Of a DNA stretch of 64,000 nucleotides, positions 55,914 through 64,000 are shown piece after piece; the first letter of the stretch is position 1; each line of letters starts with the position of its first letter. A program made the position numbers and the translations under genes. A model generated the notes under the pieces. That model ran no database searches. It worked only from the letters and a program-made list of their open reading frames with translations, and was not told where the DNA came from. The DNA lies in the NCBI RefSeq assembly GCF_002906165.1, contig NZ_PPCN01000013.1, forward strand, positions 1-64,000, written 5' to 3'. This stretch comes from Roseibium marinum (lineage in GTDB: Bacteria > Pseudomonadota > Alphaproteobacteria > Rhizobiales > Stappiaceae).

Positions 55914-56222
55914 ATGAAACTGGTCTGCAAATTTCTTCTGGCTGCCGCCGGGCTCAGCCTCGTTCTAGGAGGTGCCGCGCAGGCCGAAAGCGGCACGATC
56001 CGCATCCTGCATGACGAGCCTTACGGCGCCATCGTCACCAAGGAAGCCGGCGTGCTGGTGTTCCGCGCCCTGCCGCCGACCCGCAAGGTCATCGTCAATC
56101 CGGACGGCAAGACGCCGCTGGAACTGAAGCAGACAGAGGTGCGCGAAACCAATGTGGTGGTGATCGCCAACCAGAGCGACTATGTCCGTCACCTCGGCGC
56201 GAAAATCATCCGGCTGAAGTAA
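55914..56222 (+). CDS. Small periplasmic protein of unknown function
   Basis: The 102-residue protein has a Sec signal peptide (about 1-24, ending GAAQA). A mature domain of about 78 residues follows, with TIRILHDEPYGAIVTKEAGVLVFRALPP and a final QSDYVRHLGAKIIRLK. No family or motif is recognised. A repeat doublet begins 20 bp after the stop. Confidence 0.6.
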   Translation: MKLVCKFLLAAAGLSLVLGGAAQAESGTIRILHDEPYGAIVTKEAGVLVFRALPPTRKVIVNPDGKTPLELKQTEVRETNVVVIANQSDYVRHLGAKIIRLK

Positions 56223-56240
56223 GTTCCCGCCGAGCAAGTG

Positions 56241-56367
56241 GCCTGTCCTTCGAGACGGCCCCTGCGGTCCTCCTCAGGATGAGGACGTCTTTTAAGTCTG
56301 ATCTGAACCGGCCTCCAAATCAGCCTCATCCTGAGGAAGCGCGTCAGCGCTGTCTCGAAGGATGGGC
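56241..56367. repeat. Inverted pair of palindromic repeats (second REPIN-like doublet)
   Basis: Two head-to-head copies share CCTTCGAGAC (56247-56256) and its complement GTCTCGAAGG (56352-56361), and an internal CCTCAGGATGAGG (56272-56284) with complement CCTCATCCTGAGG (56324-56336), separated by a 39-bp spacer. Elements of this sequence are abundant in Rhizobiales genomes. It lies between convergent genes and could also act as a terminator or insulator. Confidence 0.7.
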
Positions 56368-56388
56368 CGCTTGTGCAGGCTTTTTGCC

Positions 56389-58824
56389 TCACATCCGCAT
56401 GCGTTCGGCCTTCGGGCCGAACAGCGGTTCGCCGATCAGGGTGGCCTTGCGGCGTTCGCCGAGGATCTCGATCTCGAATGCGCCTTCGCCGGTCTCTTCG
56501 GCAAGAGCCGCCGGCACGTAACCCTGTGCCAGGGATCTTTCAACAAAGTGGGCATAGCCGCCGGAGGTGACCCAGCCGATCACCTTGTCCCCGTGCCAGA
56601 TCGGCTCGTCGCCCATGACATCGGCATCCGAGGCATCGACGACGAATGAGACGCGCCGGCGGCGCGGCCCCTCCTCGAATTCCCTTTGCGCCGCGTCCCT
56701 GCCGATGAAACTCTCCTTCGACAGTTTCACGAAGCGGCCGAGATCGGCCTCATACGGGCCGTAGATCGGCCGGAACTCGCGGAACCAGGTGCCGAAGTTC
56801 TTTTCCAGGCGCAGGGACAGGAGGGCGCGCATGCCGAAATTGCGGATGTTGTACTCGGCGCCTGCCGTCATCAGCGCCTGATAGACCTGGCGCTCGTATT
56901 CCGGTGCCATCCAGATCTCGTAGCCAAGATCGCCGGTATAACTGATGCGGTTGACCTTGCAGGGGGCGCTGGCGACATCCATCTCGCGAAAATCCATGAA
57001 GCGGAAGGCTTCGCCCGAGACGTCTTCGCCGGTAACCTTTGCCAGAACCTTGCGGGCATTCGGGCCTGCGATGGACAGACCGACCCAGCCGAGATTGAGG
57101 GCGCGTATCGCGGCCGAGCCGTCCGCCGGCAGGTGCTTTTCGAACCAGCGCATGTGGGTGATCTCGGCCTGGGACGAGCCGAACATGTAGAATTTCTCCT
57201 TACCCGCGCGGGCGATGGTGAAATCGCCGATCAGCTTGCCGTTGTCGTTCAGCATCGGCGTGAGGACGATGCGGCCGGTTTTGGGCATTGTGTTGGTCAT
57301 CAGCTTCGACAGGAAGCTTTCCGCGCCCGGGCCGGTGATCTCGTATTTGGCGAAGTTGGCGATCTCGGTGATGCCGACGCTTTCGCGCACGGCGCGGCAT
57401 TCCGCGCCGATGGGATGGAAGTCGTTGGAGCGGCGGAAGGACACGATGTCCTTCGGTTCGACACCTTTCGGCGCGAACCAGAGCGGGGTCTCCAGTCCCC
57501 AGCTGTCGCCCATGACCGCGCCCGCCGCCAGCATCCTGTCATAGAGCGGTGTCGTCTGGTGCGGGCGGGCCGCGGGAAGTTCCTCGTTGGGGAAGCGGAT
57601 CCGGAACCTGCGGCGGTAGTTTTCCTGAACCTTGGCGTTGGTATAGGAAAGCGTCGCCCAGGTGCCGTAGCGGGCGACATCCATGCCCCAGATGTCATAG
57701 CCCGGATCGCCGTTCACCATCCAGTTGGCAAGGGTCAGGCCGACGCCACCGCCCTGGCTGAAGCCGGCCATGACGCCGCAGGCGACCCAGTAGTTGCGAA
57801 GTCCGCGGACCGGCCCGACAAGCGGGTTGCCGTCCGGCGCGAAAGTGAAAGGGCCGTTGATGATCTGCTTGATGCCGGCATTCTGCAGCGCCGGGAAATG
57901 CTCGAAGCCGACTTCCAGTTCCGGGGCGATGCGGTCGAGATCGGGCGGCAGCAGTTCGTGGCCGAAATCCCAGGGCGTTTCGCGCGGGCTCCAGGGGCGG
58001 CAGTTCTGCTCATAGGTGCCCAGCAGGATGCCCTTGCCTTCCTGGCGGGTGTAGATCTCGCCGCCGAAATCCAGCACGCCGATCAGTTCCTTGCCGGTGG
58101 CCTCGTTGTGAGCGGTGACTTCCGGCATTTCGTCGGTCAGCAGATACATGTGCTCCATGGCCAGAACCGGAAGCTCGATGCCGACCATGCGGCCGCATTC
58201 GCGGGCCCACAACCCGCCCGCATTGACCACATGCTCGGCGCGGATGGTGCCCTTGGTCGTAATCACGTCCCAGGTGCCGTCCGGGGTCTGGACCAGCTCT
58301 TCCACCTTGGTGTGGCGATAGACAGTCGCGCCGTTGACGCGCGCCGCCTTGGCATAGGCGTGGGTGGTGCCGGACGGGTCGAGGTGACCTTCGACCGGAT
58401 CCCACAGCGCGCCTATGAAATGTTTTTCGTCGAGGATCGGAAACATGGTCTTGGCTTCTGCCACGGAGATCAGTTCCAGGTCCATGCCGAGATAGCGGCC
58501 CTTGGCCTGGGCGAGACGCAGGAAGTCCATGCGTTCCGGCGTATCGGCGAGCATCACACCGCCGGTGAGATGCAGACTGCAGGACTGGCCGGAGATTTCC
58601 TCCAGCTCCTTGTAGAGATCGACGGTGTAGCTCTGCAGCTGCGCGACATTGGGGTCGCCATTGAGGGTGTGAAACCCGCCGGCGGCATGCCACGACGACC
58701 CGGAAGTCAGTTCGTCGCGCTCGATCAGCGTCACGTCTTTCCAGCCGAGCTTTGTCAGATGGTAGAGGACACTGCAGCCGACGACACCGCCACCAATGAC
58801 AACGACCTGTGTGTGGGATTTCAT
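56389..58824 (-). CDS. Dimethylglycine/sarcosine dehydrogenase-like flavoprotein with GcvT domains
   Basis: The 811-residue protein has an N-terminal FAD domain (VVVIGGGVVGCSVLYHLTKLGWKDVTLIE, TSGSSWHAAGGFHTL) and a DAO-like body to about 420. C-terminal GcvT/aminomethyltransferase domains cover about 430-811 (GITEIANFAKYEITGPGAESFLSKL, LNLGWVGLSIAGPNARKVL, GDLGYEIWM). This is the layout of DMGDH/sarcosine dehydrogenase, which demethylates N-methylglycines, the GcvT part passing the carbon to tetrahydrofolate. The start at 58824 follows GGAG 8 bp upstream. It lies 70 bp after the mttB homologue, in one operon. Confidence 0.88.
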   Translation of the reverse strand: MKSHTQVVVIGGGVVGCSVLYHLTKLGWKDVTLIERDELTSGSSWHAAGGFHTLNGDPNVAQLQSYTVDLYKELEEISGQSCSLHLTGGVMLADTPERMDFLRLAQAKGRYLGMDLELISVAEAKTMFPILDEKHFIGALWDPVEGHLDPSGTTHAYAKAARVNGATVYRHTKVEELVQTPDGTWDVITTKGTIRAEHVVNAGGLWARECGRMVGIELPVLAMEHMYLLTDEMPEVTAHNEATGKELIGVLDFGGEIYTRQEGKGILLGTYEQNCRPWSPRETPWDFGHELLPPDLDRIAPELEVGFEHFPALQNAGIKQIINGPFTFAPDGNPLVGPVRGLRNYWVACGVMAGFSQGGGVGLTLANWMVNGDPGYDIWGMDVARYGTWATLSYTNAKVQENYRRRFRIRFPNEELPAARPHQTTPLYDRMLAAGAVMGDSWGLETPLWFAPKGVEPKDIVSFRRSNDFHPIGAECRAVRESVGITEIANFAKYEITGPGAESFLSKLMTNTMPKTGRIVLTPMLNDNGKLIGDFTIARAGKEKFYMFGSSQAEITHMRWFEKHLPADGSAAIRALNLGWVGLSIAGPNARKVLAKVTGEDVSGEAFRFMDFREMDVASAPCKVNRISYTGDLGYEIWMAPEYERQVYQALMTAGAEYNIRNFGMRALLSLRLEKNFGTWFREFRPIYGPYEADLGRFVKLSKESFIGRDAAQREFEEGPRRRRVSFVVDASDADVMGDEPIWHGDKVIGWVTSGGYAHFVERSLAQGYVPAALAEETGEGAFEIEILGERRKATLIGEPLFGPKAERMRM

Positions 58825-58894
58825 GAAACTTGCTCCGGAGGGCCCTTCCTGTTCGGAAGGCTGATTAGTCGTTCGGTTTGAGATCTCGGGAAGG

Positions 58895-60481
58895 TCAGAA
58901 GTCGGTGGGTGCGCCGCCTTCCGCCTTGCGTTTTTCGACAAAGGCGGTGATTTCTTCGTCGATGGCGGGATCGAGCGCCGGAGCCTCATAGGCTTCCAGC
59001 GCCTTCTTGTAGAGCCTGTTCGCCTTGTCATAGGCGGTCGGGCTGCCGGTCTCCACCCAGGTTTCGTGGTTGCGCCAGTCAGAGACAATCGGCGCGTAGA
59101 AGGCGTCCTTGTAGCGGTCCTGGGTGTGCTGCGTGCCGAAGAAGTGCCCGCCGGGTCCGACATCGCGGATCGCATCGAGCGCCAGTGCTTCCTCGGAGAC
59201 ATCCAGCGGCGTCATGTATTCGGCGAGCATCTGCAGCAGGTCGACATCGGTGATGAACTTCTCGAACCCGGCGCTGAGGCCGCCTTCCAGCCATCCGGCG
59301 GCGTGCTTGATGATATTGCCGCCGCCGGTGATCGCGCCCCAATGGGACAGCGTGGTTTCAAGCGCCGCCTGATAATCGACGGTGTTGGCCGCGCAGACAC
59401 CGGAGGAACGGTAGGGCAGATTGTAGCGGCGGGCGAGCTGGCCGCCGACGATGGCCGACTTCATGTATTCCGGCGTGCCGAAGGCCGGCGCTCCGGACTT
59501 CATGTCGACATTGGAGGTGAAACCGCCATAGACGACCGGCGCACCGGGGCGGATAATCTGCGCGAAGGCGATGCCGGCAAGAGCTTCCGCGTTCTGCAGG
59601 GTCAGAGCGCCCGCCACGGTCACCGGCGCCATGGCGCCCGCCAGGGTGAAAGGGGTGACGATGGAGACCTGACCGGCTTTGGCCATCTCGATCAGGCCCT
59701 GCAGCATCGGCGTGTCGAGGCGCAGGGGAGACGAGGTGTTGATCACCGTGGCCACACAGGGCGTGTTGACGAAGTCTTCCACGGAAAGGGCGTTGGCGAT
59801 GCGGGCAATCTCCAGACCGTCCAGGTTCCGCTCCCTGCCGAGGGAATAGATGTGAAACACCTTGTCGGTCATGCGCGCCATGTCGGCAACGCAATCGAGG
59901 TGCCGGATGGAGGCGTGAAGGTCGACCGGCTCGACCGGATAGCCCATCACGCAATGAATGATGTTGAAGAACTGGGCGAGTTTGAGGAAGTCGCGGAAAT
60001 CCTCCTGGTTGCCCGGGCGGCGGCCTCTGTCGCGGTCCACCGCGTTGGGGGCGCTGGCGACACAGGAAAAGGCGATTGCGTCGCCGCCGACATGAAGGTC
60101 ATGGGCGCGATTGCGGGCGCGCATGGTGAATTCGCCCGGGGCCTTTGCAATCAACTCCGCCACCATGGCGCGGTCCATGCGCACCCGGTCACCGTCCGGA
60201 GCCACGTCAGCACCGGCCGCCTTCAGCATGGTCTTGGCGTCCTCGTGAAGGAAGTCGATGCCGATTTCCTCAAGCACCCGCATCGAGGCGTCGTGGATGG
60301 CTTCCAACTGGTCAGCGGAAACCGCCTCCAGCGGCTTGAATATATGCCGGGGCTGCCTGAACGGTTTCTGCGGAAACAGCTCGGGCCCGGCGCTGCCGCC
60401 CCTGCGCCGCCGTCCGCGCCGGGCCGGTGCCGTTTCGCTCAAGGGAGCCGCGTCAATATCAGCCGTCATCTGATCCGCCAT
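58895..60481 (-). CDS. Non-pyrrolysine MttB-family methyltransferase (COG5598)
   Basis: The 528-residue protein matches the trimethylamine methyltransferase superfamily: LEAIHDASMRVLEEIGIDFLHEDAKTML, CVASAPNAVDRDRGRRPG, GAMAPVTVAGALTLQNAEALAG and a C-terminal DVGPGGHFFGTQHTQDRYKDAFYAP. The archaeal MttB contains an in-frame amber (pyrrolysine) codon; here the frame is fully sense, so it belongs to the non-Pyl group. Characterised members include glycine betaine methyltransferase MtgB, which moves methyl groups to a corrinoid protein. Substrate here is unknown. An Arg/Gly-rich N-terminal tail (20-30) is present. It is first in the operon with the DMGDH-like gene. Confidence 0.88.
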   Translation of the reverse strand: MADQMTADIDAAPLSETAPARRGRRRRGGSAGPELFPQKPFRQPRHIFKPLEAVSADQLEAIHDASMRVLEEIGIDFLHEDAKTMLKAAGADVAPDGDRVRMDRAMVAELIAKAPGEFTMRARNRAHDLHVGGDAIAFSCVASAPNAVDRDRGRRPGNQEDFRDFLKLAQFFNIIHCVMGYPVEPVDLHASIRHLDCVADMARMTDKVFHIYSLGRERNLDGLEIARIANALSVEDFVNTPCVATVINTSSPLRLDTPMLQGLIEMAKAGQVSIVTPFTLAGAMAPVTVAGALTLQNAEALAGIAFAQIIRPGAPVVYGGFTSNVDMKSGAPAFGTPEYMKSAIVGGQLARRYNLPYRSSGVCAANTVDYQAALETTLSHWGAITGGGNIIKHAAGWLEGGLSAGFEKFITDVDLLQMLAEYMTPLDVSEEALALDAIRDVGPGGHFFGTQHTQDRYKDAFYAPIVSDWRNHETWVETGSPTAYDKANRLYKKALEAYEAPALDPAIDEEITAFVEKRKAEGGAPTDF

Positions 60482-60742
60482 CCTGGTTCGTGAGGCCGCT
60501 TTCCGGTAGGCAGCGGCGGGGTTCCGCCGGCACCGCCAGACCGTGCCATCGTCATTGAATTTACCGGAGTTGGCGGATTTGCCGTGCAGTCTCAGAGCGA
60601 CGGTCAGTGCTACAACTCCGACATTGCCCGTTTTCGAACCGCCCTTGGTGGAGATGGCGTAAAACTTTGGCTTGACGGCTTCGGCAGGATCGGAGCATCA
60701 GGTCAGGGTTGAAAAGGACCTGCCGCGGGACGAGAGGTTTAT

Positions 60743-61660
60743 GTGAGCGAACGGCTTTCGGATACGCAATTGCTGGCCTTCCTGAGAACCCGTTTGCCGG
60801 TGGCGGACTGGTCCGCCGCGTGCCTGCGTCCCCTGCCGGTCAATTACACCAGCCGTTTCTGGCGCCTGGACGCTGTGGAGCGGGTCTATGTCATCAAGGA
60901 ATTCTTTCCCGGCAACGAGGACAACCCGCTTTATCCGACCCTGCCACAGCAGGAAGCCGACGCGTTGAACGTGCTTGCCCGGCATGCGCTCGCCCCGGAT
61001 CTGGAAGCGTTCGTGACAAGCCCGACCGGCACGCCCCTTCTTGTCTATGGCTACGATCCCGCGAAATCGGATGAAATCGATGTCGGCGAGGCGGCGGATC
61101 TGATCGGGCGGTTTGCGGCACTGAAACAGGCCATCCCCGGGCATCAGACGGTTCCCTCCGGATTTCACGAGGTGCTGGCGCGCGGCGATGCCATGCTGGC
61201 GACCATTCCGGACAGCCGCAAGGCGGCCAATCTCAAGCGCCTGCGTCCAGCCGATACTCTGGTCGGGCAGCGTGCGGTCGAACGCTCTCTGGTGCACCGC
61301 AGTTTCTGTCTTGGCACCATTCTGGCAACGGCGGGCGGCGCGCGGTTGATCGACTGGCAATATGCAGGCCTTGGCGATCCGGTCGAGGATATCGCCTGCT
61401 TCGTGTCGCCGGGCCTTGCCACGCTCTACGGCCTGCACCCGCTGGTCGCCCATGCGGAGGACCTGTTCCTGAAGCACTATCCGGATCGGGACACGGTCGG
61501 CCGGTTCCTGGAAGAGCGCGGCGCCTATCACTGGCGGCTGGCGGCCTATTGCCTGCTTCGGCAGGAAACATTGACGCATTCCAACGCTCCGGCCGCGCGC
61601 GCTTACGGCCGGGCGCTGGAAGAAGAGGTCGATCTGCTGTTGCGCCTTAAAAACCGTTAG
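60743..61660 (+). CDS. APH-fold protein with degraded catalytic motif (probable pseudokinase)
   Basis: The 305-residue protein has the aminoglycoside/choline-kinase fold: an N-lobe with YVIKEFFPGNEDNP and a C-lobe containing LIDWQYAGLGDPVEDIACFVSPG, where the metal-binding Asp204 is kept. The catalytic loop, normally H-G-D-x-H-P-G-N, reads HRSFCLGT (185-192): the catalytic Asp is Ser187 and the metal-binding Asn is Thr192. Phosphotransfer is therefore doubtful. The start is GTG at 60743, since an ATG two bases earlier is immediately followed by a stop codon; AGAGG lies 5 bp upstream. An ABC ATPase gene follows 52 bp later. Confidence 0.7.
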   Translation: MSERLSDTQLLAFLRTRLPVADWSAACLRPLPVNYTSRFWRLDAVERVYVIKEFFPGNEDNPLYPTLPQQEADALNVLARHALAPDLEAFVTSPTGTPLLVYGYDPAKSDEIDVGEAADLIGRFAALKQAIPGHQTVPSGFHEVLARGDAMLATIPDSRKAANLKRLRPADTLVGQRAVERSLVHRSFCLGTILATAGGARLIDWQYAGLGDPVEDIACFVSPGLATLYGLHPLVAHAEDLFLKHYPDRDTVGRFLEERGAYHWRLAAYCLLRQETLTHSNAPAARAYGRALEEEVDLLLRLKNR

Positions 61661-61712
61661 GGTCCAAACTCTTGTTTTTCTCTCGGCCGCGACCGTGTAA
61701 TCGTTCTGTCAC

Positions 61713-62780
61713 ATGATGGCGATACGCGGAGGCATGTCCATCCATCTTGCCTCGGTCACCAAGTCTTTCGGTACCCACAAAGCCCTGAACAATGTCTCGT
61801 TGACGATCGAGGGCGGCATGTTTTTCGTCGTTCTGGGCCCGTCGGGATGCGGCAAGTCCACACTCCTGAGAGCCATTGCCGGGCTGGAACCGATTGATCG
61901 GGGCGAAATCACGCTCGACGGAGAACCGGTGGCCGGGAACGGGCTGCACATGCCGCCGGAGCAGCGGCAGGTCGGTGTGGTGTTCCAGTCCTATGCCTTG
62001 TGGCCGCATATGAACGTTGCCGCCAATGTCGCGTTCCCGCTCGAGTCCGCCGGCAAGAAACGCTCCGCGGTTTCCGCAAGGGTCGCCGAATGCCTGGAAA
62101 CAGTCGCCCTGACACCCTTCGTCAAGCGCAAGCCGGCGGAGCTTTCCGGCGGCCAGCGCCAGCGGGTGGCACTGGCCCGCTGTCTGGCGCAAGGGGCGGG
62201 GACCGTGTTGATGGATGAGCCGCTGGCCAATCTCGATCCGCATCTGCGCAGCGCCATGGAAGAAGAGCTAGCCGCTTTTCACAGCGCGAGCGGCGCGACC
62301 ACCTTGTTCATCACCCACGACCAGCGCGAGGCGATGGCTCTTGCCGACAAGGTGGCGGTGATGTGGGACGGCGAGATCCTTCAGGTGGACGATCCCGACA
62401 CACTCTACCGGCGGCCGATGTCCAAACGCGTTGCGGGCTTTATCGGCCGCAGCACCCTGGTGCCCGTGACGGTCGTGCGCGTGGAAGGGGATGAAGCGGA
62501 CGTCAGGCTCGGCGGGGTCACCCTGGAAGTGGCATGTCCCAGAGAGACTGTGCCCGGACCGGCAACGCTGCTGCTGCGGCCGGAACATCTGGTGCTGGCG
62601 ACCGGGTCGCACGGATTTGCCGCCACAGTCCAGCAGACAATCTATCGCGGTGGCTATTGGGAAGTTTTCGTCAGGGTCGCGGGGATCGAGCAGGATCTGA
62701 TGATGGTGCTTCCCCGCAAGGCGGAGCCGGGAGAGACGCTGCGGCTCGCTATTCTGCGCGGCTGGGTGTTGCCTGAGTAG
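61713..62780 (+). CDS. Fbp/Pot-type ABC transporter ATPase with TOBE domain
   Basis: The 355-residue ATPase: Walker A GPSGCGKSTLLRAIAG, Q-loop VVFQSYALWPHM, signature LSGGQRQRVALARCLA, Walker B VLMDEPLANLD, H-loop THDQ, and a C-terminal TOBE domain (about 280-350) that binds effector or substrate, as in FbpC/PotA/AfuC. The start is uncertain: ATG at 61713 has no clear ribosome site, whereas ATG at 61734 begins MSIHLAS but its GGAGG is only 1 bp away. A matching fused permease is encoded convergently just beyond. Confidence 0.88.
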   Translation: MMAIRGGMSIHLASVTKSFGTHKALNNVSLTIEGGMFFVVLGPSGCGKSTLLRAIAGLEPIDRGEITLDGEPVAGNGLHMPPEQRQVGVVFQSYALWPHMNVAANVAFPLESAGKKRSAVSARVAECLETVALTPFVKRKPAELSGGQRQRVALARCLAQGAGTVLMDEPLANLDPHLRSAMEEELAAFHSASGATTLFITHDQREAMALADKVAVMWDGEILQVDDPDTLYRRPMSKRVAGFIGRSTLVPVTVVRVEGDEADVRLGGVTLEVACPRETVPGPATLLLRPEHLVLATGSHGFAATVQQTIYRGGYWEVFVRVAGIEQDLMMVLPRKAEPGETLRLAILRGWVLPE

Positions 62781-62924
62781 GGCCTAATACCAAAGAGTGT
62801 TGATTATGACTCATCTGACCGGTTTTGGACGCCCTTCGGGCTGCGTTGCACGTCTTGTCCGATAGCCCGCTGCCACAGCCTTCCGTCTTCATCCCGAGGA
62901 GGATCGTGGAACAAGGGCGGCCCC

Positions 62925-64000
62925 TCAATCCTTCCAGGGAATGGTCCCGGCCGGAACCCGTCCGGCCAGGGCATTCATGCCCAGCATAATGACGATGGTG
63001 GCAAGGACTACGACGGCGGACATGGCCGCCGCAAGGGTGGTGTAGCCGCCGTCCTCATAGTTGAAGATGGTCGTGCCGATGGTCTCGTTGCCGGTGGACC
63101 AGAGCAGGGCGGAGACGGTGACTTCGTTATAGGCCGTCAGGAAGACGAGAATGGCGCCGGAGGCCGCCGAGGGGGCGGCGAGCGGCGCGAAGATCTTGCG
63201 CATGCGGCGGAAGAAACCGGCGCCGGAAACCCTGGCGGCATCCTCCAGAGAGGTATCCATCTGCAGGAAGGCGGCCGCGACCGGTTTCAGGCCGACGGCG
63301 AGAAACACAGAGACATAGGCGATCAGGATGATCCACAGCGTGCCGTAGATCGAGACGCCAATGAACGGCAATGGCCGGATGAAGGCGAGAATGAAGGCGA
63401 TGGACATGACCAGGCCCGGCACCGCGAAGGCGATTTCGGACTGGGTGAACGCGGCACCCGCCCAGCGGCGGTGACCCGCCTGCCGGTGCGCCAGATAATA
63501 GCCGAGCAGCAGGCTGATCAGGGCGATAACCGCCGCGGCAACGCCGGCGATGAAGGTCGAGTTGGTAAAGGCGCGCAGGGTCACCGATTGCCGCCACAAT
63601 ACCTCGGTGAAATTGTCCAGTGTCAGCGTATCGGCCGAGAGCGGCAGGCCGTAGGTCCTGACCAGGGCGGTTGCCAGAAGCGAGGCCGCCGGCAACAGCA
63701 GCACGCAGGCCACAAACAGCCAGACAAGCGCTTCCACATAAGGTCTTCTGCGGCCGAGGGAAATGGCGAGCGGATCCTGCGGCAAGCCGATCAGGCTGGT
63801 GCGCATGCGCTGTTGCAGCAGGCTCTGGATCAGGATGGCGGCGAGTGCCACCAGCGCCAGGATGACCGAGATGACGGCGACGTTCGGCAGCACGTCCGGT
63901 CCGAAGCTGGCCAGCCGCCGCCACACCAGAACCGGCAGTGTGGTGTAGCGGGCGGGAATACCGATCAGGGCATTGATGCCGAAATTTCCCAGGGCGGCGA
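62925..64000 (-). CDS. Fused two-part ABC permease, Fbp/iron type (3' part; continues past window)
   Basis: Only the C-terminal half lies in the window; the frame stays open to the right edge, where it reads ALGNFGINALIGIPARYTTLP, and continues. About six hydrophobic segments form the second permease half, with an EAA motif DAARVSGAGFFRRMRKIFAP near residue 260 of the visible part. The sequence is typical of the fused FbpB/AfuB-like permeases that carry two homologous halves. A frame from 63926 is not a true start. It is convergent with the ATPase gene, with a 144-bp gap. Confidence 0.82.
   Translation of the reverse strand, partial: AALGNFGINALIGIPARYTTLPVLVWRRLASFGPDVLPNVAVISVILALVALAAILIQSLLQQRMRTSLIGLPQDPLAISLGRRRPYVEALVWLFVACVLLLPAASLLATALVRTYGLPLSADTLTLDNFTEVLWRQSVTLRAFTNSTFIAGVAAAVIALISLLLGYYLAHRQAGHRRWAGAAFTQSEIAFAVPGLVMSIAFILAFIRPLPFIGVSIYGTLWIILIAYVSVFLAVGLKPVAAAFLQMDTSLEDAARVSGAGFFRRMRKIFAPLAAPSAASGAILVFLTAYNEVTVSALLWSTGNETIGTTIFNYEDGGYTTLAAAMSAVVVLATIVIMLGMNALAGRVPAGTIPWKD

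Noticed and set aside
56686-58881. Long plus-strand open frame across the DMGDH-like gene
   Set aside because: Antisense shadow; the minus-strand frame has clear FAD and GcvT motifs and a ribosome site.
58895-60481. Possible pyrrolysine (amber) codon in the MttB homologue
   Set aside because: The frame has no internal TAG; it is a non-pyrrolysine member.

Overview
The window is about 64 kb of a GC-rich alphaproteobacterial chromosome. Gene content (serC leader-serC-serA, ChpT and CtrA cell-cycle proteins, EipA/DUF1134, DUF2336, an alphaproteobacterial CheA with a C-terminal receiver, a ctrA-fliI-fliJ neighbourhood, a class of 585-residue membrane protein typical of Rhizobiales/Hyphomicrobiales, many ABC importers and methylamine/betaine-type enzymes) fits a Hyphomicrobiales marine heterotroph of the Stappia/Roseibium (Labrenzia) kind. 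That placement is inference from gene families, not from a marker-gene tree. No rRNA, prophage, IS element or CRISPR array was seen.

Layout. 0-6 kb: serine biosynthesis (serC-serA behind a serC-type RNA leader), a DMT exporter and purA. 6-13 kb: a conserved unknown membrane protein, a TPP riboswitch controlling a thiamine-precursor permease and binding protein (the ATPase is absent), rpoH, rluD, and tRNA-Glu(TTC). 13-18 kb: an SH3/COG3650 secreted protein, a GlpR-type DeoR repressor, a coiled-coil membrane protein, EipA, a YHS protein and chpT. 18-28.4 kb: a chemotaxis operon cheA-cheW-cheY-cheB-cheR, a Tat-exported MBL enzyme, ctrA, and fliI-fliJ separated from ctrA by a TTAA-rich intergenic region. 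ChpT phosphorelays to CtrA in this lineage, so its phosphotransferase and its target regulator bracket the motility genes.

28.4-42 kb: a PqiA-domain protein, DUF2336 protein, a large MscS channel, glpD-glpK (their likely repressor GlpR lies 19 kb away), and a complete dipeptide-type importer dppABCDF. 42-46.5 kb: an arsenic cluster arsR - broken arsC - acr3, then a DadA-like dehydrogenase and a membrane protein whose 5' half is AT-rich. 46.5-64 kb: Tex, a TetR regulator, a RecD2/Dda-like helicase, a DAO-family oxidase, a fatty-acid desaturase coupled to a cytosolic PhnD-like protein, a LysR regulator with a divergent 44-codon ORF, a dimethylglycine/sarcosine dehydrogenase-like gene in an operon with a non-pyrrolysine MttB homologue, an APH-fold protein lacking its catalytic residues, and an Fbp-type ABC ATPase and fused permease (cut by the window end).

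The observations most worth following are: a three-way-junction-like RNA in front of cheA that would cover its ribosome-binding site; the TPP-riboswitch expression platform with a leader ORF overlapping the permease start; a decayed arsC whose last codons still couple to acr3; an APH-fold pseudokinase beside an ABC importer; a two-gene demethylation unit (MttB homologue plus DMGDH) with no corrinoid protein in view; and two inverted-pair (REPIN-like) repeats.
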